DNA of 64,000 bases, taken from NCBI GenBank assembly GCA_025963725.1, contig JAOQAE010000002.1:1005221-1069220 (forward strand), in the 5' to 3' direction. The notes beneath the pieces were generated by a model. The model searched no databases, had not been told where the DNA came from, and worked only from the letters and a program-made list of their open reading frames with translations. The stretch is from Bacteroidota bacterium. Lineage in GTDB: Bacteria; Bacteroidota; Bacteroidia; 2-12-FULL-35-15. The position numbers and the translations under genes were made by a program. Shown here piece after piece: positions 1 through 8,213 of the stretch; position 1 is the stretch's first letter, and each line of letters begins with the position of its first letter.

Positions 1-127
1 ATCATTATCATTTGGTGGGGCAGGGAATATAGTCATTGTTATATTTTTTAATCAAATATAAAATATATTGAGATATAAATGATGGTGTTGGGAAATTACT
101 ATTTAACTCAATTAAAAAAATAATTAA

Positions 128-694
128 ATGAAATTCAAGCACATTACAGGCTGGACCACCTATAGTTTGGGACAGATTTATAATAGCCCTCCCATAGAAT
201 CCGATTATTGGAAAGGTAAACTTATTAATGATAAACAAGCCAGTGCAGAAATTGAAGGAATGTTTAACATAATTCAACAGCTTATTGCCCATTCCAAAAT
301 AGACATATCTTTTATACCTGTAGAACTCCAAAAAGCGAAATACTATTCGGAATTACTTAAAGAATTCATTTTTGAAGACATTAGAGCGAGCGAATTCCCG
401 AACCTGCCTTCTCGTAAGAAATGCATGTTTTTGATTCCTTTTGAAGTTAATGCTATGGCCTATGCGGAGAATATGAAATATCCCCTGGATAATAAAACTC
501 TTTTAGAACTGGAACTCCAAGACCCTTATTCACTACATTATGCTGATTTGACACTCCTAAATTGTAATAGTATGCCGCATCCTCAAAAAGTGGAGGCGGC
601 GAGACGATATTGGCAAGGGACTGAAGAAAGAGGTTTAAATACGGAAGTTCTCTTTGAAGGGAGATTTAAAATAGCTAAAGTTATCGAGAAATGA
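128..694 (+). CDS. DUF2441-like hypothetical protein
   Basis: A 188-residue soluble protein with no signal peptide or membrane segment. Residues 90-99 read FPNLPSRKKC, followed by a hydrophobic strand, and the N-terminus has a YSLGQIYNSP stretch. Together these resemble my memory of the DUF2441 family, whose function is unknown. I cannot confirm the family without a profile search. The gene is AT-rich like the rest of the first 9 kb, stands alone on the plus strand and is followed by about 200 bp without a gene. No function is proposed. Confidence 0.7.
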   Translation: MKFKHITGWTTYSLGQIYNSPPIESDYWKGKLINDKQASAEIEGMFNIIQQLIAHSKIDISFIPVELQKAKYYSELLKEFIFEDIRASEFPNLPSRKKCMFLIPFEVNAMAYAENMKYPLDNKTLLELELQDPYSLHYADLTLLNCNSMPHPQKVEAARRYWQGTEERGLNTEVLFEGRFKIAKVIEK

Positions 695-890
695 CTTGTA
701 GCGTAAGGTTGGATGACTCAATTTTCTGGTTTTGAGTTGATAAAATTGATATTTTTGTAATATTGAGGAATGAAAAGATATAGCTGAATTAAAAGAGGAA
801 TTAAAAGCTCGGACGCGCATTAAGCAAAAAAAATAAGGCTTCTCGGTTTTTACAACCCCTTTATTGTAAAAGAATTTTAACCTTACTTCC

Positions 891-1631
891 ATGAAAAAAA
901 GCTTTCAAAATGTTAAAGTTGACTTTTCTGAAGCTGAACTCTCTGAAATAAATACTCAGATTGCGAAGTTTGATATATTCTTTACGAAAGAGGATTTTGC
1001 GTTACTTAAAAAGTATGCGCTTGACGAAGTAGTAGGGATATTAAAGCACATCACTGAAATTAGATTTACGAAGGATGGGACGCTTGAGATAGATTTAATA
1101 TATCAAGTTATAAAGTTAATGGGAAACCGTTTGAAGACAAAACGGGTCAAAAACCCTTTCCTTTTACTTTCACTTATGGATAGGCTTGTTGTAGTACTAC
1201 TACTTAAGCTAAATGATGCAGATAACTTAACCGATACGGAGAAATATCAATTGTTTAATACTATCCTTGGTTCAATAACTAAAACTTTATTGGTTGAAGG
1301 GATTAAAATGGACGAGTTTCTTCCTAAAACAGCAAAGACCAAAAAGTTCCTTCGAGCTAAATTAAATCAAAATCCTCCTGAACAGGTTAAAAAGAAAAGG
1401 ATTACAGTTCCTCAGAAACTTGTATATGAATTACAAAAGCAAATAGGCTCAAAATGTCCTTTTTGCGATAATGATGACGTTGCCCATTTTGATACTCATC
1501 ATATAGACGAGAATCCCTCTAATAACAACTTGGAGAATCTGCTGCGCCTTTGTAAGATATGCCATTCGAAAATTACTAAAGGAGATATTTCCCGGCAGGA
1601 AGTTATACGTATTAAAAACAGTTTGAATTAA
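891..1631 (+). CDS. HNH endonuclease
   Basis: A 246-residue protein. The C-terminal 60 residues form a zinc-stabilised HNH nuclease motif: C189-P-F-C192, the H203-H204 pair, N216, then C221-K-I-C224-H225. This is the beta-beta-alpha-metal arrangement that cuts DNA. The N-terminal 185 residues are helical and charged, match nothing I recognise, and may bind DNA or a partner. The start ATG at 891 is the first in frame. The gene is AT-rich and lies at the edge of the accessory region. HNH proteins of this kind occur in phages, restriction systems and defence islands; which applies here cannot be told. Confidence 0.85.
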   Translation: MKKSFQNVKVDFSEAELSEINTQIAKFDIFFTKEDFALLKKYALDEVVGILKHITEIRFTKDGTLEIDLIYQVIKLMGNRLKTKRVKNPFLLLSLMDRLVVVLLLKLNDADNLTDTEKYQLFNTILGSITKTLLVEGIKMDEFLPKTAKTKKFLRAKLNQNPPEQVKKKRITVPQKLVYELQKQIGSKCPFCDNDDVAHFDTHHIDENPSNNNLENLLRLCKICHSKITKGDISRQEVIRIKNSLN

Positions 1632-1708
1632 TGAAACTAATCGACAGCAAGAATAATAAATGAAATCTTGTCGGTCAATTTTTGTTTTGGAGGGATGCAA
1701 TCAGTTAA

Positions 1709-1969
1709 TCAATTTGCCAGGCAGTAACATACAAAATCCCAAAGAAAGGTCGCTCTCCCGTTTAGATATTCTTCCTTGCTTGGATGCTCTTTCGTCTTTT
1801 TAAATTGCTTAAATCGTTCTTCATAAGCATCTACCAGATACCTCGCATCTTCAATATCCGTTATATCAAAAAGATATATTCCAGTAAGCTTATTCATCTC
1901 CGATACCTCTTGTAAAGTTACAAGTATCCCCGCAGATGAAAAATTGCCAATGTCGTTTGTGTCCGTCAA
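1709..1969 (-). CDS. small hypothetical protein
   Basis: An 86-residue acidic soluble protein with no motif I recognise. It begins 18 bp after the lipoprotein gene ends, on the same strand, and so is probably the last gene of the minus-strand run that starts near 7376. The middle (LFDITDIEDARYLVDAYEE) is predicted helical and the C-terminus holds aromatic residues. It may be a true small protein of the island; no function is offered. Confidence 0.55.
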   Translation of the reverse strand: MTDTNDIGNFSSAGILVTLQEVSEMNKLTGIYLFDITDIEDARYLVDAYEERFKQFKKTKEHPSKEEYLNGRATFLWDFVCYCLAN

Positions 1970-1987
1970 ACCTGCCTCCTTTTGGAT

Positions 1988-2671
1988 TTAGTTAACTTTA
2001 TTTATTCCCTTGATTGATCTTGGGATGTCATCGAAGTTGTCGTTGAAGCAATTAATTTCATAGTATGTGTCATACTTTTTGTTTTGCTCCTCATTTTTGG
2101 TCTCCTCAATCAAGCTCTTAAGTTTCTTAAATTCCGCCATATCGCCAATCTGGTAACGTTTACCTTCAATCGTCCCCAGTTTATAGGCAGCAATCCAGCT
2201 ATCACCTGGAGGAATGAATTTAGGGCTATAAATTTCATCAACCTCACCATCAAGATTGACATTTCCAACAGGATTACTAATCTTTTTGGATTTGAATCTA
2301 ATGCACTTGAAATTTAATACTGCCTGAAACGGGTATGCAACGTCACCTTCGTAATCCATAGGGCACTCACAAACCTCTTTTGGCATTACTGTTCCTTCAT
2401 ATGCTCCCCAATGGAACTTCGTTAACTCAACAATAATGTCGTCTCCCGTACCAACTCTTCCTAATCCATAATGAATTACACAATCATCCATATATTTCAT
2501 GTGTTTCAGCACACTTTTTCTTAACTCTTTTATTTGAGCCATTTTCATATCTACCGAATCAATATGAGCTTTTTTAGCGGCTATTTTTTGTTGTTTTATC
2601 TCTTCTGCGTTAGGACCGCAGGAGGTTATGAGTATAATACCCATACCAAATAGCAATAGTGCTTTTTTCAT
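1988..2671 (-). CDS. putative lipoprotein
   Basis: A 227-residue protein. The ATG at 2671 is preferred over upstream in-frame starts because it gives a clean lipoprotein signal: a lysine pair, a hydrophobic core and a lipobox L-I-T-S-C with C18 as the acylated cysteine. The mature part begins with a charged helix (residues 22-55). It continues as a beta-rich region with a CECP segment and a further cysteine. It is probably anchored in the outer or inner membrane facing the periplasm. It lies 28 bp after the small zinc-ribbon protein on the same strand. Role unknown. Confidence 0.7.
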   Translation of the reverse strand: MKKALLLFGMGIILITSCGPNAEEIKQQKIAAKKAHIDSVDMKMAQIKELRKSVLKHMKYMDDCVIHYGLGRVGTGDDIIVELTKFHWGAYEGTVMPKEVCECPMDYEGDVAYPFQAVLNFKCIRFKSKKISNPVGNVNLDGEVDEIYSPKFIPPGDSWIAAYKLGTIEGKRYQIGDMAEFKKLKSLIEETKNEEQNKKYDTYYEINCFNDNFDDIPRSIKGINKVN

Positions 2672-2699
2672 GTTTTTGTTTAGGTTTTTAATAAAGAAT

Positions 2700-3020
2700 T
2701 TAGTGTGAATTGATTCCATTCTTTGCCCAGTCTTCATCGCAACATTTGGCGCTGCAGTGAGTCCCCGGCCATCCATTACCATTTTCCTGCTCGCATCGCT
2801 CTCCTATATGATAATACCCCAAGCCAGAGAATTGGTTGCCGCAGTAACTGCAGATTTTTGTTTCATGATTTGAGGTACTTTTGTGCTTGAAAGTTTTGCC
2901 GTTATCAATTACTGCAAAACAAAGGAAGAACACACCGACCCAAAGGATAACCTTTGTTTGCTTCCTACGCGTTTGGTACCATTGTTTTAACTTTTGTATC
3001 AGATTAGCCTTTTTTTCCAT
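2700..3020 (-). CDS. small membrane protein with cysteine-rich zinc-binding-like tail
   Basis: A 106-residue protein with a basic N-terminus, one hydrophobic segment (about residues 24-38) and a cysteine-rich tail: C57-x2-C60, C76, then C89-x3-C93-C94. The spacing suggests a small treble-clef or zinc-ribbon fold, but no family was recognised. Its start overlaps the end of the XRE regulator by 17 bp, so the two are translated from one message and may form a regulator/membrane-partner pair. That functional link is inference. Confidence 0.65.
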   Translation of the reverse strand: MEKKANLIQKLKQWYQTRRKQTKVILWVGVFFLCFAVIDNGKTFKHKSTSNHETKICSYCGNQFSGLGYYHIGERCEQENGNGWPGTHCSAKCCDEDWAKNGINSH

Positions 3021-3378
3021 ATTTCCTTAATAGTTTATCAATTGTAAGTTTTAGAAAGTTATTTTCAGCCTTAAGCGTTTTAATGAGTTCTTCATAGATC
3101 AACTTTTCATTTTTGGAAACTTGATTTTTAATTGTAACCCCTGAAGCATTTGTATTATTTGAAAGATTAAAGACCATTTGCTTTTCATTGAAACAGATTA
3201 TATCCTCTGGAGACACTTCTAAAACTTTTGAGATTTGCTCTAATCGTGACAGTGTGAGGTCTGCGCCGCCCTCTATTTTTGAATAGGTCGATTGATTGAT
3301 CCCGATTTCGTCAGCGATATACTCCTGCGACAAACCCTTCCATTCCCTCAATTTTTTTATCTTATAACCAATATTCAT
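3004..3378 (-). CDS. XRE-family helix-turn-helix regulator
   Basis: A 124-residue protein. Residues 1-60 are a Cro/C1-type helix-turn-helix: KIKKLREWKGLSQEYIADEI, then G-I-N-Q-S-T-Y-S-K-I-E-G. The rest (75-120) is a helical coiled-coil-like extension that probably mediates dimerisation. Such proteins repress their own operon or mobile-element genes. It sits inside the minus-strand run and overlaps the next gene by 17 bp. There is a 56 bp gap upstream before the preceding gene, where it may have its own promoter, although no clear -7 box was seen. Confidence 0.88.
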   Translation of the reverse strand: MNIGYKIKKLREWKGLSQEYIADEIGINQSTYSKIEGGADLTLSRLEQISKVLEVSPEDIICFNEKQMVFNLSNNTNASGVTIKNQVSKNEKLIYEELIKTLKAENNFLKLTIDKLLRKYGKKG

Positions 3379-3434
3379 TCATTTGCTAAAGTATTACCGT
3401 ATAGAGCGATTGTTTTATTCGTTATACGCATAAT

Positions 3435-3848
3435 TTATCCCTCCGCAAGCTTTTCAAGAAACTCAAGAATCTGCCTCCCAATTTGTTTGTGAGTTGCATC
3501 TCTATATAAGATGGTTCCTCCATAGATAAGGGGCGACTGGCATTCGGCCAAAAGAAGATGCTCCAGCTGGTAGTAGTTTATCTTAAAAAATAAGATCAGT
3601 GAAGAAACGGTAACCTGAAATGGATCTTCGATGTAATAGGCATTCCCATCGTCATCAAAACTCCACTCTTCGAATACTTTTGGAAGCTGAAGCACGGCAG
3701 GATGAATTGAAAAAGTTTCTTCTATATAATCACCCGCATCCCTGATTGTGCTTCTATCGAGGGGCGGTGTCTTATCAAATCCTTTTTCAATAAGCCATTG
3801 AGCCCATTTATGTAATCGTTCTTTTTCTACTTGTAGTGGTTCTGTCAT
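3435..3848 (-). CDS. hypothetical protein
   Basis: A 137-residue acidic soluble protein. The ATG at 3848 is chosen over an upstream in-frame ATG at 3905 because the longer version would overlap the previous gene by 47 bp. No motif was recognised; the sequence is helical with a conserved-looking FEEWSFDDDGNAYYIEDPF patch. It is spaced 10 bp from the preceding gene, so it is in the same transcription unit as the DUF2779 nuclease and the two small proteins before it. Confidence 0.6.
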   Translation of the reverse strand: MTEPLQVEKERLHKWAQWLIEKGFDKTPPLDRSTIRDAGDYIEETFSIHPAVLQLPKVFEEWSFDDDGNAYYIEDPFQVTVSSLILFFKINYYQLEHLLLAECQSPLIYGGTILYRDATHKQIGRQILEFLEKLAEG

Positions 3849-3858
3849 GGATTTAGTT

Positions 3859-4041
3859 TTAGTTATATGAATTTGCAACCAGATGACGGACGATAACCGC
3901 TTCATGCAGCAGTTTATCTACCATTTTTGGATTGCGATTGGCAAAAAGAATTACTTTTATGATCTCCTCGAAAGTGGCAGTTTCAGGATTTAACATATCA
4001 CTTAATAGAATCCTCTTAAGTTCTTCTGGCTTCTTTTTCAC
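3859..4041 (-). CDS. small hypothetical protein, GTG start
   Basis: A 60-residue helical protein. The start codon is GTG at 4041, and the GTGA overlap with the stop of the upstream gene (4 bp) indicates translational coupling. This coupling is the main reason to believe the reading frame. No family recognised. Confidence 0.5.
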   Translation of the reverse strand: MKKKPEELKRILLSDMLNPETATFEEIIKVILFANRNPKMVDKLLHEAVIVRHLVANSYN

Positions 4042-4250
4042 GCTACGTTCCAGATTTTATTGTAAATCTCATTAACTTCCTTTTCCTCCTCAATTTCAAG
4101 TTGGATGATCCTTTTACGTAAATCTTTGTATGCCTCTTGCGCCTCGCTAACAACTTCCCAGGTACTCTCATCATCATTAAAGGAATCTCGTAAGATCTGA
4201 AACAACTCTAAATCTGATAACGGTTCATCGGTAAACATTTCTGTTTTCAT
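4038..4250 (-). CDS. small acidic hypothetical protein
   Basis: A 70-residue, strongly acidic, helical protein (rich in Glu and Asp). It starts one base after the stop of the DUF2779-type nuclease and its own stop overlaps the next start by 4 bp. The very tight spacing suggests that it belongs functionally with the nuclease, perhaps as a small partner or inhibitor. That role is inference; there is no recognisable motif. Confidence 0.55.
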   Translation of the reverse strand: MKTEMFTDEPLSDLELFQILRDSFNDDESTWEVVSEAQEAYKDLRKRIIQLEIEEEKEVNEIYNKIWNVA

Positions 4251-4251
4251 G

Positions 4252-5763
4252 TTATTTTGGTTTATGGTTTACAAGGTTCTGTAAAGCTTCGGCAACCTTT
4301 ATCATCCCCAAACAATCCAAATGACAGTATTCAAGCAACGCTCTCCTTGTTTCAATCTGCTTCTCCAACTCTAATTGCTGAAACTTTTCGTAAAGGCTCA
4401 TAGCCATAGCTCCGTTTTTAATTGATAAATTATTATATGACAATTCTTCTGAATTCACCAAGACAGGCAACACCGCTTTAATGCTGGCGCTTCCCTTCAT
4501 TAGGGGATGGTAATAATACTTTTTTGCGAATGGAATCAGTAGGTCTCTTATCCTTTCAATTCTGTTTTGAATATCTCCTTCCAATTCTGGAAATTCGCGA
4601 GCAAGCTCCCGAAGTCTCGCTATCTCGAATGCTTGATTATAAACGATGATTTTCCCTTCTCCTTCCGTATCCTCCAGCAAGCTTTCAATAAAGGCTCTAC
4701 GGGGGTCTTTTCCCCTCTCAGCCAAAAACTCCCTTCTGTCTATCTGACCGTTTATGCTCAGCAGCACACAGTATTGAAAGCAAATTTGTTGGTATGGATG
4801 AGTTCCTTGGTATTCAGGTATTGGACTCATATAGGTTTCAAAGTCCATCCAAAAAGTTGGTTGGTCTAAATTCAGCGTCCCAAGGAACTTTGTTATTTCT
4901 CCATGATTGATTGAAGGGCTGCCTTTTTTTGTAGCCTCAACCTGAACCCACTGTTCCACGCTCAACTTCATATCACTGGGTATTTGTGTAAGTTCAACAA
5001 TACCTTCTTCAATCAGTTGAGTAGCTTTCGACTTCCTCAGCCTGGATAGATTGAATACAGTAATCGGTGGTAGGTCTTTCCAACAATGATTATAAAACGC
5101 GCAGGGGTATGGCTTAAAGCAGGCTTCAGATACCCTGTTATTTGGGCACTGCTGACTTTTCAGTACAGACTCGAATTGAACGAGATAATTCTTAATCAAG
5201 ACTTGGGCATCAATGATTCTTCGCGTCACATCCTCCATCACAAATAATTCATCAACATCCAATTCAACTCCCCGGACGTACTCTTTATTCAAATAGACCA
5301 GGTAGACTTGCAGCGGGGGACCAGTGTAAGAACTGTTTTTTAATACATAGTACTGAAATGCAAGATCGAGAATGTGGTCGGGAGTTTTAATTGAAGTCGA
5401 AGACTTTACCTCAATTAGTCTGGTGTTTCTCTCTGAGCGGACAAAGATGTCTACTTTGCAATTCATCCTCCTGTCAAGGGTTTCGAAAGAAGCCTCGTAG
5501 AATATTTGCTCGTCAGTTTTAAGGGCTGCTTGGGTTTTCTCCATAAGCTCACGTCCGTAAACAGTATCATTTTCGCTTAAATCCCTTCCCCCAGAGTAAA
5601 GTTGACGAGCTATGATTCCGACCTCGGTCCCCTTATCCATTATCATCCTTTGCTCTTCATTGGGAGGAGTTTTTAGTTCAGGATTATTATAGTTCAGCCA
5701 TAATGCTTTATGGCATTGTGTTCCCTTCTGGAAGGGATACTTCGTAAGTGTGATTTTCTTCAT
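4252..5763 (-). CDS. RecB/Cas4-like nuclease fused to DEDDy exonuclease-like DUF2779 domain
   Basis: A 503-residue protein with two apparent nuclease modules. The first (about 1-230) has PD-(D/E)xK features: D105 in CKVD, then E118-V-K120 and Q137-Y-Y139. It also has cysteines C17, C206, C215, C221 and C227, spaced like the iron-sulphur cluster of Cas4/AddB nucleases. The second (about 300-500) matches the DUF2779 type and carries DEDDy-like motifs: D307-F-E309, an ExoII-like YNQAFE (E380 where Asp is usual) and Y479-x3-D483. It probably degrades or trims DNA. It follows the transposase gene by only 11 bp and precedes three small genes with no gaps. The biochemical activity is inferred from motifs alone. 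Confidence 0.75.
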   Translation of the reverse strand: MKKITLTKYPFQKGTQCHKALWLNYNNPELKTPPNEEQRMIMDKGTEVGIIARQLYSGGRDLSENDTVYGRELMEKTQAALKTDEQIFYEASFETLDRRMNCKVDIFVRSERNTRLIEVKSSTSIKTPDHILDLAFQYYVLKNSSYTGPPLQVYLVYLNKEYVRGVELDVDELFVMEDVTRRIIDAQVLIKNYLVQFESVLKSQQCPNNRVSEACFKPYPCAFYNHCWKDLPPITVFNLSRLRKSKATQLIEEGIVELTQIPSDMKLSVEQWVQVEATKKGSPSINHGEITKFLGTLNLDQPTFWMDFETYMSPIPEYQGTHPYQQICFQYCVLLSINGQIDRREFLAERGKDPRRAFIESLLEDTEGEGKIIVYNQAFEIARLRELAREFPELEGDIQNRIERIRDLLIPFAKKYYYHPLMKGSASIKAVLPVLVNSEELSYNNLSIKNGAMAMSLYEKFQQLELEKQIETRRALLEYCHLDCLGMIKVAEALQNLVNHKPK

Positions 5764-5774
5764 GTTAGTTAGTT

Positions 5775-6710
5775 TTAAGCCGCTTTTCTTTTTTCACCGT
5801 ATACATCAGACAGGGGCGGGAAGCAGCGCATTAAAATTTCGAATCCATAGTCGTATTCAAATCGGTATGAATGCCTGAAAGCCTGTTCGTGGACGTAATT
5901 TTGCAATTTTCCTGGGGACACATTCCTCCAGCTACCAACGATACACCGCTTAAGGTTTGAGAAAGCCCCTTCTGCAGAATTGGTAGAAGCGCCAGTGTTG
6001 GAATCTACCCACTCGTATTTTGAGTGATTTACCATAGCGTGTTTGTACCCCAAGCTCTTAAGCTGGTTATAGGCTCCCCATGAATCTGTGTAAATCAATG
6101 TAGATGTTGGGACGTTTTTAATAATTTCAGGGATTATTGTCGTAGCTGATGTATCTGGAATAACTATGAACTTAGCAATGCCTCTACGCTCAATTATGCC
6201 AAGGATTGATGTGCTCCGAAGCGAACCCCTTCCTCGCGTAAAAGGAAAATGCCTACCATAGCCCTTGTTTCCAGTGAGAACGTAGGACTCATCTATCTCT
6301 ACAACAGAATTGGCAAGTTCAAAGTCAAGACAGTCCATCATTAGTCCTCTTACTTGATGTAACATTTTAAAGACGGTTCTATATGCAAATCCAAACTCTC
6401 TATGAATTTCGTTTGCACTGATTCCATTTCTCGAATACAACATTTTAAAAATGATATAGAACCAGTCCGAAACCTTGATATGACTATGGTCGAAAATACT
6501 TCCAGCCATAGGATAAACATGTTTTAGGCAGCGGCTGCAGATAAAGGCTTTCCTTCCCTTCAGGGGATGATAGTATTTATCAATTGAAGCTTTACATAGA
6601 GGATTGAAGCAAAGACCATCTCCATTCATTCGGAATTCAAGCAGCGCCTTAAGGCAGGCTGCTTCGGAACCATATTTTTTTTTGAAAATGGGCACGGTCA
6701 TGTAATGCAT
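5775..6710 (-). CDS. IS1595 (ISXO2-like) family transposase
   Basis: A 311-residue, apparently intact transposase. An N-terminal zinc ribbon is formed by C34, C39, C58 and C61. The DDE-type catalytic core shows D140-E in VEIDES, D209 in YTDSWGAY, and E247 with K254 (SAEGAFSNLKR), as expected for the ISXO2-like DDE fold. The length is typical for IS1595 members. Only 11 bp separate its stop from the DUF2779 gene, which leaves no room for a terminal inverted repeat. It is therefore either the transposase of a larger element carrying passenger genes or a captured copy. The upstream gene begins 84 bp away. Confidence 0.88.
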   Translation of the reverse strand: MHYMTVPIFKKKYGSEAACLKALLEFRMNGDGLCFNPLCKASIDKYYHPLKGRKAFICSRCLKHVYPMAGSIFDHSHIKVSDWFYIIFKMLYSRNGISANEIHREFGFAYRTVFKMLHQVRGLMMDCLDFELANSVVEIDESYVLTGNKGYGRHFPFTRGRGSLRSTSILGIIERRGIAKFIVIPDTSATTIIPEIIKNVPTSTLIYTDSWGAYNQLKSLGYKHAMVNHSKYEWVDSNTGASTNSAEGAFSNLKRCIVGSWRNVSPGKLQNYVHEQAFRHSYRFEYDYGFEILMRCFPPLSDVYGEKRKAA

Positions 6711-6732
6711 ATCATAGGTTTTTTAGATTAAA

Positions 6733-6801
6733 CAAATAATCTTGTACCCATGCGGCAGATCGCATGGTAATCAATAAGTATTCTACAGAAATGATTATTT
6801 G
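6733..6801. repeat. nested inverted repeats before the transposase gene
   Basis: CAAATAATC at 6733-6741 is exactly complementary to GATTATTTG at 6793-6801. Inside it a perfect 7-bp stem CCATGCG/CGCATGG (6748-6754 and 6761-6767) closes a 6-base loop. The element spans the gap between the 193-residue gene and the transposase. It could be a terminator or attenuator on the minus strand (no T-run follows), or a protein-binding site used by the transposase. Confidence 0.5.
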
Positions 6802-7376
6802 ATTCCGCTCCAGCAGATATTTTCAGACTTCTTCTGGTCATCTGAAAGGCCAGCTAATGAAACTGGCTCCGGCTCGTGTTGAGCCAAAAGACGGAATTTT
6901 ACTTTGCCTTCTTCTTCAATACGTTCAACCCATTCAGGACGTGTGGTGAAGAAGCTGTATTTAGTTTTATTGCCATATTTGAGCCTGATGAGCTCATGTA
7001 CCTTAATGTGGTATGATACCTTTTGCCTCGCACTTTTTAGCGTCTTTGCGGCATGGCGTTTTCCTTCAATTTTCTGAATCAAGGCCTCCATATCCCGCCT
7101 GTTCCAAACTTTTAGGGCCCTATCTTCTAAGTATTGGTATTTTTCAATTATACTTCCATTCAGAGGATATCCTGGATAATCTGTTAAATTGAAATCTTGT
7201 TTAATGTCGCTTACTGCGGCTTCTGGAGCCTTCTCGATTCCCCGTAGTGTTTCTACTGCTGTTTGCAAAACTGCCACTTCCTTCTGTAGTACAGAAATTT
7301 CTTTCAGTCTGGGAAGTATCTCTTCTTCAAGACCCTTAATTATTTCATCTTTTTGTTTCATTCGAGGGCGCTTCAT
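6795..7376 (-). CDS. coiled-coil hypothetical protein
   Basis: A 193-residue protein and the first gene of the long minus-strand run. The N-terminal 45 residues are a charged heptad-like coiled coil; the middle and C-terminus are basic and may bind nucleic acid (FFTTRPEWVERIEEEG resembles small DNA-associated proteins, but no family is recognised). Its position directly upstream of the transposase, with an inverted repeat between them, makes it a candidate accessory protein of the mobile unit. Function unknown. Confidence 0.6.
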   Translation of the reverse strand: MKRPRMKQKDEIIKGLEEEILPRLKEISVLQKEVAVLQTAVETLRGIEKAPEAAVSDIKQDFNLTDYPGYPLNGSIIEKYQYLEDRALKVWNRRDMEALIQKIEGKRHAAKTLKSARQKVSYHIKVHELIRLKYGNKTKYSFFTTRPEWVERIEEEGKVKFRLLAQHEPEPVSLAGLSDDQKKSENICWSGIK

Positions 7377-7584
7377 ACGTAAAAATTTAGAAAAGGTTAC
7401 AGTTTCCTATTAAAAAATGCTTACGTAAAGGATTTAGAATGTTATAACGTCTTTGGGGGAGGAAAAAATTTAATGGTTGTAAAAAAGCTAAAACAGTTGA
7501 TTTTACTTTGGATATTCTATATCTTTTAGGGTGAATAGAAGGGATCAAAGGAAAAAGATAACCAACAGATTATTCAGATAAGCA

Positions 7585-7830
7585 ATGAAGCAGATTTACG
7601 AAATACATGACGACAATGGAGTAATTAAAAGTGGGGAGTACTACGAACTCATACACATTTGGAACGCCAACTATTTAGCAGATTGGGCGTTTGAAAAATA
7701 TTATGGTCACTTGAATCGGAATCCTGACTTTTTAATTAGAGAATGGTATGGTAAGCTAAGACTTTTTTGTCTTATTGATGAGAACATGTCAGGGCCGGGT
7801 AAGCACATTAATAATCATGTGAAAGACTAA
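7585..7830 (+). CDS. small hypothetical protein
   Basis: An 81-residue soluble protein rich in aromatic residues, with no motif recognised. It overlaps the convergent gene by 4 bp at their 3' ends. It stands alone on the plus strand after a 208-bp AT-rich gap that contains two copies of TACGTAAA (near 7377 and 7424). Moderately credible as a gene because its composition matches the surrounding island genes. Confidence 0.5.
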   Translation: MKQIYEIHDDNGVIKSGEYYELIHIWNANYLADWAFEKYYGHLNRNPDFLIREWYGKLRLFCLIDENMSGPGKHINNHVKD

Positions 7831-8138
7831 TTTGTACCTACGTTTCTTCCATATTCGAGAAATAAACAGTAGATAGAAATATTATCATCTGTTCTATCAT
7901 CCAGATTTGGGTCTTTAGTCATTCCTTGAATCGCTAAGTAATCTAAAATTCTTCTGGAAAAATTCACATTGGTGGTCCGATAAAGAAAACCATATCTGCC
8001 GCTTTTGAATGGGTTACGCTCGCCAGACATTCCTATGGTCCACCCTCTTGCATCAGAGGTAGGCGTACAGGCTTTTTGTATGCTGATGAAAATATCTACA
8101 ATTTCTTTCTCTTCGAGCGTTAAATTATTGTATTCCAT
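7827..8138 (-). CDS. hypothetical protein
   Basis: A 103-residue soluble protein with no recognised domain. An acidic helical N-terminus is followed by a basic beta-like middle (RNPFKSGRYGFLYRTTN). It is convergent with the preceding small gene and divergent from the metallopeptidase-like gene, with a 75-bp AT-rich region between the divergent starts that probably holds both promoters. Confidence 0.55.
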   Translation of the reverse strand: MEYNNLTLEEKEIVDIFISIQKACTPTSDARGWTIGMSGERNPFKSGRYGFLYRTTNVNFSRRILDYLAIQGMTKDPNLDDRTDDNISIYCLFLEYGRNVGTN

Positions 8139-8213
8139 AATCTGTTAAAGTTTAATGTAAAAATATGAAAAATCGAGTCATTTTTCTAAATTTATAACTA
8201 AATGTGATTCTCT

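Noticed and set aside
770-836. Remnant-like reading frame coding for KDIAELKEELKARTRIKQKK after a shifted ATG
   Set aside because: Only about 20 residues, and it needs a one-base deletion to join an ATG; too little to call a gene or pseudogene.
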